A DNA stretch of 64,000 nt from Jeotgalibacillus malaysiensis. GTDB taxonomy: Bacteria > Bacillota > Bacilli > Bacillales > Jeotgalibacillaceae. Under the pieces are notes generated by a model. It did not search any database. It had not been told where the DNA came from and saw only the letters and a program-made list of their open reading frames with translations. Made by a program: the position numbers and the translations under genes. Positions 1 to 6,284 of this stretch are shown piece by piece. How positions within the stretch are numbered: the stretch's first letter is position 1; the number at the start of each line of letters is the position of its first letter. The stretch is from contig CP009416.1 in the NCBI GenBank assembly GCA_000818095.1, positions 2,960,501 to 3,024,500 of the forward strand, given 5' to 3'.

Positions 1-2
1 AC

Positions 3-662
3 AGAGCCTCACCTTCTCCAGGCACATTTAAAACTCTGCTCGAATTCACAAGCGTCCATTACTCTCCTGTACAGCAGCAAATGCTCTATGACAGACTGCT
101 TGCTGACGGCTACGATGAACCTGCGAGGAATGCATTCAAAGAATACATCAGAAACCATCACCCGGTTGAAGCCATTCACTTACTGGCACAGTATCCATTT
201 ACACTGAGGGCGTCAGATGTCCGGGATCTGAGAGCACTGCTGCACGACCAGGATAACCTGAGATCACTTTCGTTCGAGACACTCTGCAGCAAGCTTGCAC
301 CTCTGCTTGCTGACTATCCTGAGGAAATGAACGAGATGATTCTGGCCGCCATTAAATATGTGCCTGATCACGATGTAAATACGCTATTACACCATCTGAC
401 ACCACTCACAAACCTGCCAGTCTATGACCTGATTAAACAACTGGCGGACATCGCAGAAGACCCTGAACAGCAGGCCGCTGCAGGCGAACTCTACGAAAAA
501 ATCGGCTTCTATCCTGAAGCCATTGACTGCTACACATACGAAATGGAACTCCATCCGGAATCTCGTGAACCGGTTGAACGCCTGTCACGCACCTACCTTG
601 CTGCCGGACAGGCTGAGGAAGCAAAGGCTTATCAGGATCTGCTGAAGACGATGGTTTCATAG
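3..662 (+). CDS. TPR-containing protein, C-terminal part
   Basis: The reading frame is open from the window edge, so the gene starts upstream. The first in-window ATG at 81 has no ribosome binding site and is probably internal. The visible ~219 residues are all helical. The last ~60 (YEKIGFYPEAIDCYTYEMEL and what follows) read as one or two tetratricopeptide repeats; the rest is TPR/HEAT-like helical pairs. No catalytic motif is visible. TPR proteins act as protein-interaction scaffolds; the partner is unknown. A factor-independent terminator follows immediately. I do not recognise a specific family. Confidence 0.6.
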   Translation, partial: RASPSPGTFKTLLEFTSVHYSPVQQQMLYDRLLADGYDEPARNAFKEYIRNHHPVEAIHLLAQYPFTLRASDVRDLRALLHDQDNLRSLSFETLCSKLAPLLADYPEEMNEMILAAIKYVPDHDVNTLLHHLTPLTNLPVYDLIKQLADIAEDPEQQAAAGELYEKIGFYPEAIDCYTYEMELHPESREPVERLSRTYLAAGQAEEAKAYQDLLKTMVS

Positions 663-669
663 AAAAAAG

Positions 670-696
670 GACATTCCGTTTTGGAATGTCTTTTTT
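670..696 (+). terminator. Terminator after TPR gene
   Basis: Stem GACATTCC / GGAATGTC with a GTTTT loop, followed by TTTTTT, eight bases past the stop codon of the TPR gene. Confidence 0.85.
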
Positions 697-782
697 GCGG
701 CGCATTGGGGACGGAGTTGCGTGCGCCATTTTTAGAATCATTCTAAAAATGAATCACTTAACTCCGTCCCCGCTGCGCCGCT
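696..782. repeat. Family P palindrome, copy 1
   Basis: Inverted repeat with GCGGCGCA / TGCGCCGC outer arms, GGGGACGGAGTT (707-718) against AACTCCGTCCCC (760-771), and a perfect inner palindrome CATTTTTAGAAT / ATTCTAAAAATG. The whole element folds into one long hairpin. It sits between the convergent TPR and DUF2254 genes. Related sequences recur at 2121, 14401 and 53276. Confidence 0.85.
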
Positions 783-786
783 TTTC

Positions 787-2079
787 TCATCTACCAGTCA
801 TCTTCTCTACCGCCTGCAATTTTTGGTTAATCCACTCACGGTCCATTGCTGGCATCTGATCAAGCTCAGCTTTTTCAATCACATACCCGGCAATTTCTTT
901 TAGTGTGCTGAGATGCTGCTGCGGTGCGCCTTCTCCTGCGAATGCGATGGCTTCGAGCATGGCGGTTAAGACTGAGACATCTTCTTTTCCGTAATGACGA
1001 AGCTGGAAGAAGGTTTTGTACAGGATATCCCTGTATGACGGCAGGATGATTTTCACCAGTCCTTCTCCCTTTTCATCTGTAAGGAGAATTGGTCGCATGG
1101 GAAACTGCGCCATATTTCCAAGTAGTCGACCAATATGTCTGATGCTGTCGTTTGCTGTATTGGGGTCGTTAATTCCCGGTGAAATAGCACGCAGCGCGAC
1201 TTCAACCATTTTTTGGAGGGCAAAAACCGGATCCTGTCTCACATCTCTTTCATTTCCAATCATAAAGCTTTGTGCGAGCGGTAAATCCCTGACTTCAGGC
1301 AATCTTTCCGGCTGAACATAGACAGTCAGCAGCGGAGTCGCTTTATGCACATATTCGCCGATCGGTACATTCACTTCAATTTTCACACCGTGCTCAGAAG
1401 CCTTTTTTCCAAGCTGATCCAGATCAATATATTGCACGTAGCCATAATGCTGTGCCTGTACCTGGTAAAAAGTCTGACCGGTTGTCCAGTTTTCACCTGC
1501 GTGCTCAAGTGAAACATCTTCTTTTTGCATGAGTTTGAAATAATAGTCCGTTACATTATCCGTATCCCCTGCAAGGCGCTCTACAAGTCTGCTTGCCTGA
1601 ATATCATTCGCTACATGATGGATAAAAATAGCAAAGAACACAAGGCACAGAATCGCAATTAAAACGCCAACAACACCGGCAATCACTGGATCATCAGAAA
1701 AGCTGTCTCTCATAAACAGCATCGAAAGCGTGGAATAAATAAAGCCCCCCATAAAAATGCCGAGCACTCTCAGTGTCAGCGGGTCAGTAATAAAATTCTT
1801 GATTGTTTTAGGTGAATACTGTGAAGCATACGTTGTGAGCACAACCATAATCGTCGAAAAAGTAAAAGTTGTCATCGTCAGAAGTGCTGTAATCAGGGCC
1901 GTTAAAATAGCCTGAGCCAGCTCAATCTCTGTATAAAAAATTGGCGGTAAACCCGCAATACCTGGCCCATATTCAATATCAATATAGCCGACAAGCGCCG
2001 CGAGCATAACAGCAAACAGGCTATATCCACCAGGTCTTAACCATACTTTATCTTTTAAGTTGATCCACCACGTTTTCAA
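787..2079 (-). CDS. DUF2254 membrane protein
   Basis: 430 residues. The N-terminal ~165 residues hold four hydrophobic segments (from SLFAVMLAALVGYI; ILTALITALLTMTTFTFSTI; LGIFMGGFIYSTLSMLF; VIAGVVGVLIAILCLVFF). A soluble C-terminal domain carries the family-typical SPGINDPNTAND motif. This arrangement and length fit DUF2254, an uncharacterised integral membrane family. The start is TTG at 2079, chosen because AGAGGTG lies seven bases upstream. It is a single gene transcribed towards the family P palindrome. No role can be deduced beyond a membrane location. Confidence 0.85.
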   Translation of the reverse strand: MKTWWINLKDKVWLRPGGYSLFAVMLAALVGYIDIEYGPGIAGLPPIFYTEIELAQAILTALITALLTMTTFTFSTIMVVLTTYASQYSPKTIKNFITDPLTLRVLGIFMGGFIYSTLSMLFMRDSFSDDPVIAGVVGVLIAILCLVFFAIFIHHVANDIQASRLVERLAGDTDNVTDYYFKLMQKEDVSLEHAGENWTTGQTFYQVQAQHYGYVQYIDLDQLGKKASEHGVKIEVNVPIGEYVHKATPLLTVYVQPERLPEVRDLPLAQSFMIGNERDVRQDPVFALQKMVEVALRAISPGINDPNTANDSIRHIGRLLGNMAQFPMRPILLTDEKGEGLVKIILPSYRDILYKTFFQLRHYGKEDVSVLTAMLEAIAFAGEGAPQQHLSTLKEIAGYVIEKAELDQMPAMDREWINQKLQAVEKMTGR

Positions 2080-2120
2080 TTTGCTTCACCTCTTTTTGTT
2101 TTTAGTTCTATTATACATGA

Positions 2121-2260
2121 GGCGGCACAGTGGGGACGGAGTTTGCTGTGCCATTTTTAGAATCATTCTAAAAATGACTCACTTAACTCCGTCCCGGCAT
2201 GCACCATTTTTAGAATCACTACAAAAACGTCTCACTCACCTCCGTCCCCCCTGCGCCGCG
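2121..2260. repeat. Family P palindrome, composite copy 2
   Basis: One left arm (GGCGGCACAG then GGGGACGGAGTT, 2132-2143) is followed by two successive inner-palindrome plus right-arm segments: one ending AACTCCGTCCC near 2195, a second diverged one ending CCTCCGTCCCC near 2248. This looks like a partial tandem duplication of the element. It lies upstream of both DUF2254 (-) and the PTS gene (+). Confidence 0.8.
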
Positions 2261-2281
2261 CTCACCAAAAATTTTTCTATA

Positions 2282-2350
2282 AAAACGCTTGCAACTTCCT
2301 CTTCTTGTATATACAATATTCTACATGAACAATTAGTGCAAACGGTTGCA
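2282..2350 (+). promoter_or_regulatory. PTS promoter with LacI/cre-type operators
   Basis: Promoter TTGCAA (2289-2294), 17-bp spacer, TACAAT (2312-2317). A LacI-type half-palindrome AAACGCTTGCAA overlaps the -35 box. A full palindrome TGCAAACGGTTGCA (2337-2350) lies just after the predicted start point. The second site also fits the CcpA cre consensus at 13 of 14 positions. The central CG of both sites is typical of LacI-family binding. The likely binders are the LacI protein at 5128 and/or CcpA. Confidence 0.65.
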
Positions 2351-2411
2351 TCAAATTGTACATAATAAAATGATTTACTCTATTTATACATAGAACCTTG
2401 GAGGGCTTGTT

Positions 2412-4061
2412 ATGAAAAAGATTTTCGGTTCCTTTGATTTCTGGCAAAAGTTCGGTAAAGCGCTGCTTGTTGTGGTTGCTGTTATGCCGGCTGCCGGGAT
2501 CATGATTTCACTTGGTAAGCTGCTTGCGATGATGACTGGTGACATCGTGTTAATGCAAACGATTGCACGTGTCATGGAAGACATCGGTTGGGCAATCATT
2601 ACGAATCTGCATATTCTTTTTGCAGTCGCAATTGGTGGCTCGTGGGCAAAGGATCGCGCTGGCGGTGCTTTTGCTGCATTGATTGCTTTTCTATTAATTA
2701 ATCGGATTACAGGCGCGATCTTCGGCGTAAATGCTGATATGCTCGCTGACCCTTCTGCAACGGTTACTTCTCTTTTAGGAGCAGAGCTTGTTGTTGCTGA
2801 TTACTTTATTTCAGTTCTTGGTGCACCTGCACTGAATATGGGTGTGTTCGTCGGAATTATTTCCGGTTTCCTTGGAGCTGCACTGTATAACAAATATTAT
2901 AATTTCAGTAAGCTTCCACAGGCACTTGCTTTCTTCAACGGTAAACGTTTTGTACCTTTCGTTGTGATCGCAGGTTCTGTCGTAGTGGCATTGATTATGT
3001 CTCTTGTATGGCCATTTATTCAGGGACTGCTGAATGATTTCGGCCAGTGGATTGCGAATTCAAGAAACTCTGCACCGATTGTGGCACCATTTATTTTTGG
3101 TACGCTTGAGCGTCTTTTACTGCCATTTGGCCTTCATCATATGCTGACTGTTCCGATTAACTATACGGAGCTTGGCGGTACTTATGTGATTCAGACTGGT
3201 GCAAGTGCAGGCAGCATGGTATCAGGACAGGATCCACTGTGGCTTGCGTGGGTAACGGATCTTTACAATATGCTTCAGCAGGGTAACACTGCTGGTTACA
3301 ACCAGCTGACTGAAGAAGTTGTCCCAGCCCGTTTTAAAGTTGGACAGTTCATTGCATCATCTGCAGCGCTGATCGGACTTGCGCTTGCGATGTATTTAAA
3401 TGTAGATAAGGAAAAACGCACGAAGTATAAATCAATGTTCCTTTCAGCAGGACTTGCTGTATTTTTAACAGGTGTAACTGAACCAATCGAATTCATGTTC
3501 ATGTTCGCAGCACCACTTCTTTACATCGTATATGCAGTGCTGACTGGTGTATCATTTGCACTTGTTGATTTAATTGATCTGCGTATTCACGCGTTTGGAT
3601 TTATTGAATTCCTGACAAGAACGCCTTTAATCGTGAATGCAGGACTAACGCGTGACTTGATCAACCTGATATTAGTCTCTGTGGTAATGTTCGCTGTCAA
3701 CTTCGGAGCAGCTTACTTCCTGATCAAACGCTTTAACTTCCCTACTCCGGGACGTGCAGGAAATTATATTGAAGATACGACTGAAGAGAAGATTTCATCT
3801 AAAACAACTGATGGCAACAAAGATTCACAGGCTGTTGCGATTATCGGTCTTTTAGGCGGAGAAGAAAATATTGAAGATGTGGATGCATGCATGACGCGTC
3901 TTCGTGTAACAGTTAAAGATGTTGGTCTTGTAGCAGACGAGAGAATCTGGAAGCAAAACGGTGCCCTTGGACTTGTCCTTCGCGACCGCGGTGTACAGGC
4001 CATCTATGGACCTAAAGCAGACGTTCTTAAATCTGATATCCAGGACGAGTTAGGAGCTTAA
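2412..4061 (+). CDS. PTS sugar transporter, IICB
   Basis: 549 residues. An EIIC domain of the glucose/glucoside superfamily (about residues 10-430, many hydrophobic helices, signature ERLLLPFGLHHMLTVP) is followed by a linker and a EIIB domain (about 468-549) with the phosphocysteine motif DACMTRLRV, Cys493. There is no EIIA domain, so it must borrow one. It takes up and phosphorylates a sugar at the membrane. The sequence resembles alpha-glucoside-type permeases, but the nearby secreted GH16 beta-glucanase makes a beta-glucan oligosaccharide possible too. The ribosome binding site TTGGAGGG precedes the ATG. Three bases separate it from the next gene. Confidence 0.88.
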   Translation: MKKIFGSFDFWQKFGKALLVVVAVMPAAGIMISLGKLLAMMTGDIVLMQTIARVMEDIGWAIITNLHILFAVAIGGSWAKDRAGGAFAALIAFLLINRITGAIFGVNADMLADPSATVTSLLGAELVVADYFISVLGAPALNMGVFVGIISGFLGAALYNKYYNFSKLPQALAFFNGKRFVPFVVIAGSVVVALIMSLVWPFIQGLLNDFGQWIANSRNSAPIVAPFIFGTLERLLLPFGLHHMLTVPINYTELGGTYVIQTGASAGSMVSGQDPLWLAWVTDLYNMLQQGNTAGYNQLTEEVVPARFKVGQFIASSAALIGLALAMYLNVDKEKRTKYKSMFLSAGLAVFLTGVTEPIEFMFMFAAPLLYIVYAVLTGVSFALVDLIDLRIHAFGFIEFLTRTPLIVNAGLTRDLINLILVSVVMFAVNFGAAYFLIKRFNFPTPGRAGNYIEDTTEEKISSKTTDGNKDSQAVAIIGLLGGEENIEDVDACMTRLRVTVKDVGLVADERIWKQNGALGLVLRDRGVQAIYGPKADVLKSDIQDELGA

Positions 4062-4064
4062 TCG

Positions 4065-4853
4065 ATGAAACTGCTCACACTGAACTGTCACTCATGGCAA
4101 GAAGATCAGCAGCTTGAGAAGCTTGATATTCTGGCAAAAACGATCACTGAGCGTGATTATGATGTAATCGCCCTGCAGGAGGTCAGTCAACTGACTGATG
4201 CCCCTGCAGAAGGCACTTATAAAAAAGGACATTTTGGTCTCGAACTGCTGAAACGATTATCATCATTCGGCAGAAAAGACGACCGGATGCACTGGTCATT
4301 CTGTCATTACGGCTATGATATTTATGAAGAAGGCGTTGCACTCCTTTCGCGCCTTCCTGTAACAGAAATGGATTCATTTTTTATCACAAAGTCTATAGAT
4401 CCTGATCATTGGAAAACACGTGCCGTACCACGTATCACTGTTGACGCCGGCAATCGACTGATTGACTTTTATTCATGCCACCTCGGCTGGTGGAGTGATG
4501 ACGAAGAACCTTATATTGATCAGGTTGAACGCTTAATCGAAAAACAGCACCCTGACAGACTTTCATTTTATATGGGAGACTTCAATAATCATGCCGGTTT
4601 AAAAAAAGAAGGCTATGATCTCCTTTTATCAAAAGGTCTGAAGGACACTTACACACTTGCTGAAACAAAAGACAGCGGCACAACCGTATTCGGTGAAATC
4701 GCAGGCTGGGAAGGAAACGCCCAGCCGCTCAGAATCGACTACATTTTTGCTTCGGAGCCTGTAAAAGTAAAGTCTTCTAAAGTGATTTTTAATGGTGAGC
4801 ATCACCCAGTTGTATCTGATCATTTTGGTGTTGAGGTGGAAATAGAGATTTAA
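4065..4853 (+). CDS. Endonuclease/exonuclease/phosphatase family protein
   Basis: 262 residues with the DNase I-like EEP fold motifs in order: LTLNCHSW at the N-terminus, the metal-binding Glu in ALQEV, MGDFNN near residue 170, RIDYIFAS, and SDHFGVEVEI at the end. The family contains nucleases and phosphodiesterases or phosphatases. The PTS gene directly upstream in the same transcript suggests a phosphorylated small molecule rather than DNA as substrate (inference). The start has GGAG eight bases upstream, inside the end of the PTS gene. Confidence 0.85.
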   Translation: MKLLTLNCHSWQEDQQLEKLDILAKTITERDYDVIALQEVSQLTDAPAEGTYKKGHFGLELLKRLSSFGRKDDRMHWSFCHYGYDIYEEGVALLSRLPVTEMDSFFITKSIDPDHWKTRAVPRITVDAGNRLIDFYSCHLGWWSDDEEPYIDQVERLIEKQHPDRLSFYMGDFNNHAGLKKEGYDLLLSKGLKDTYTLAETKDSGTTVFGEIAGWEGNAQPLRIDYIFASEPVKVKSSKVIFNGEHHPVVSDHFGVEVEIEI

Positions 4854-4920
4854 TAGATGAAATTGGATCTGTAATAAAACAAATTAATTTTACTGGACAA
4901 ATTCCCAAAGATAATTAAGT

Positions 4921-5045
4921 GTAGCGGAGCGGAAGGCGGCGACTCCGGGACGAGTAGCGGGACAGCTGAGACCCCGCAGGCGCTCGCGCTGAGGAGGCTC
5001 AGCGTCCGCCGTCCGGAAAGCGTCCGCCTGAAGCGCAGCGAAACG
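4921..5045 (+). repeat. Family R element, copy 1
   Basis: ~125-bp GC-rich intergenic element. The core has GACTCC, then GCTGAGACCCCGC, then GAGGAGGCTCAGC, and it ends GGAAAGCGTCCGCCTGAAGC and CAGCGAAACG. It lies in the lacI leader direction, about 80 bp upstream of the lacI start. Confidence 0.85.
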
Positions 5046-5051
5046 ATTCGA

Positions 5052-5086
5052 GAGTCTGAGACATCATTGTCCCAGGCTCTTTTTTT
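5052..5086 (+). terminator. Terminator after PTS-EEP operon
   Basis: Twelve-pair stem starting GAGTCTGAGACA (one mismatch, one G-T), loop TCAT, then a run of seven T. It lies after family R copy 1. Confidence 0.8.
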
Positions 5087-5096
5087 CAGCTATAAT
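5067..5096 (+). promoter_or_regulatory. lacI promoter overlapping the terminator
   Basis: TTGTCC (5067-5072), 18-bp spacer, TATAAT (5091-5096). The -35 box lies in the 3' arm of the preceding terminator hairpin. The ribosome binding site CAGGAGG lies before the ATG at 5128. Confidence 0.6.
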
Positions 5097-5127
5097 AAAC
5101 TCTATAAGCAACACTCAGGAGGAAAAA

Positions 5128-6150
5128 ATGGATATATTTGATATAGCAAAGCTCGCTGGCGTATCGAGAAAGACGGTCCAGCGGGTATTAAACGACTCTC
5201 CCCAGGTAAAAAAAGAAACGCGTGAACGCATCCTTCAAATCATGAATGAACACAACTACCACCCTAACGTCTCTGCAAGACGTCTCACAAAAAAGAAAAC
5301 GCAGACGCTCGGGTTATTTATTATTCAGGATCCTGAAAAACATAATATTTACGCAGATGACCTCTTTTACAGCACCGTCATCAGCAGCATGATCAGCTCG
5401 TGTGCGGACCGCGGCTACAACGTTCTTGTCACAACATCTACCATTGAGAACACTGCACCTATTTTAAAACTGTACCGTGAAAAAAGCATTGATGCGGGGA
5501 TGATCATCAGCTGGTCGAGCGTGCAGCAGACGGTTAATGAAATCAGGGCAGCCGGCTTTTTGGTCGGTGTGTTTGACCAGAACAATCTGGATCCGGATCA
5601 GCCGGATGTTCCTTTTCCACTTTTGCTGAATGAAGAATCTTCTTTTCAGGCAGCTCATCATCTGATCAGTCTTGGACACGAGAAGATCGGGATCATTACA
5701 GGTGAACTGGAAAATCGTGCAGCTGTTGAGCGTCTTGATGGATACAGAAGAGCTTTAAAAGAATCAGGCCTGAAAGAAGGTCCTGTTTTTGAAGGCAGCT
5801 TTGTGGAGCAGTCCGGATATGAGGCCATTTCAGACTGGATCAAAAAAGATGTTCTCCCGACAGCCGTTGTCTGCTCAAATGATTTGATTGCTATTGGGGC
5901 ATTGAAGGCTCTGGGAGAACGTGGCATTTCAGTACCGGAAGACATCTCGCTGATCGGCTTTGATAATATCAGACTGACTGAGTATACAAACCCTTCACTG
6001 ACAACGATGCAGCTGCCGAGAGTTGAGATGGCAGAGTACCTGGTTGAGCAGCTGATCCACCGTGTGGAATTCGGTTCCCCTGCCCCAACCCAAGCTTTTA
6101 CTGCCGGATTGATTGAACGGGATTCATGCGCACCTGTTAAAATAAACTGA
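5128..6150 (+). CDS. LacI-family transcriptional regulator
   Basis: 340 residues. The N-terminal helix-turn-helix runs from DIFDIAKLAGVSRKTVQRVL, with the hinge helix around NVSARRLTKKKT. It is followed by a periplasmic-binding-protein-like effector domain (LGLFI to the end; typical AVVCSNDLIAIGAL and LIGFDNIRLTEY segments). It lies between a PTS operon and a secreted glucanase. LacI-type palindromes occur before the PTS gene and before the glucanase, so it probably represses both until its sugar ligand appears (inference). The two palindromes differ in arm sequence, so it may bind only one. Confidence 0.88.
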   Translation: MDIFDIAKLAGVSRKTVQRVLNDSPQVKKETRERILQIMNEHNYHPNVSARRLTKKKTQTLGLFIIQDPEKHNIYADDLFYSTVISSMISSCADRGYNVLVTTSTIENTAPILKLYREKSIDAGMIISWSSVQQTVNEIRAAGFLVGVFDQNNLDPDQPDVPFPLLLNEESSFQAAHHLISLGHEKIGIITGELENRAAVERLDGYRRALKESGLKEGPVFEGSFVEQSGYEAISDWIKKDVLPTAVVCSNDLIAIGALKALGERGISVPEDISLIGFDNIRLTEYTNPSLTTMQLPRVEMAEYLVEQLIHRVEFGSPAPTQAFTAGLIERDSCAPVKIN

Positions 6151-6187
6151 TTTTTCACACTAGATCAATAGTACCTTTTTGCACATG

Positions 6188-6239
6188 AAGCATTCATTAT
6201 TTTAAAAAAAGGGTTGTCAAAAATGATGAATGCTTTTAT
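6188..6239 (+). terminator. Long-stem terminator after lacI
   Basis: A 16-bp stem (6188-6203 with 6220-6235, arm AAGCATTCATTATTTT) with a 16-base loop and a T-rich tail. The -35 box of the next gene lies inside the loop. Confidence 0.75.
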
Positions 6240-6242
6240 AGT
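6214..6242 (+). promoter_or_regulatory. GH16 gene promoter
   Basis: TTGTCA (6214-6219), exactly 17 bp, TATAGT (6237-6242). The predicted start point is near 6249, giving a ~36-base leader with AAAGGAGG before the ATG. Confidence 0.7.
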
Positions 6243-6252
6243 TATACTCAAA

Positions 6253-6268
6253 TGTCCCACGTAGGACA
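6253..6268. promoter_or_regulatory. Operator palindrome in GH16 leader
   Basis: TGTCCCACGTAGGACA is a 16-bp palindrome with one inner mismatch and a central CG, the hallmark of LacI-family sites. It lies a few bases after the predicted start of transcription and before the ribosome binding site, where a bound repressor would block elongation. The adjacent LacI protein is the obvious candidate. Confidence 0.6.
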
Positions 6269-6284
6269 AAAAGGAGGCAATTGA

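Noticed and set aside
2060-2365. 101-codon plus-strand ORF over the family P composite
   Set aside because: It covers a repeat and the PTS promoter and operators, with no ribosome binding site.
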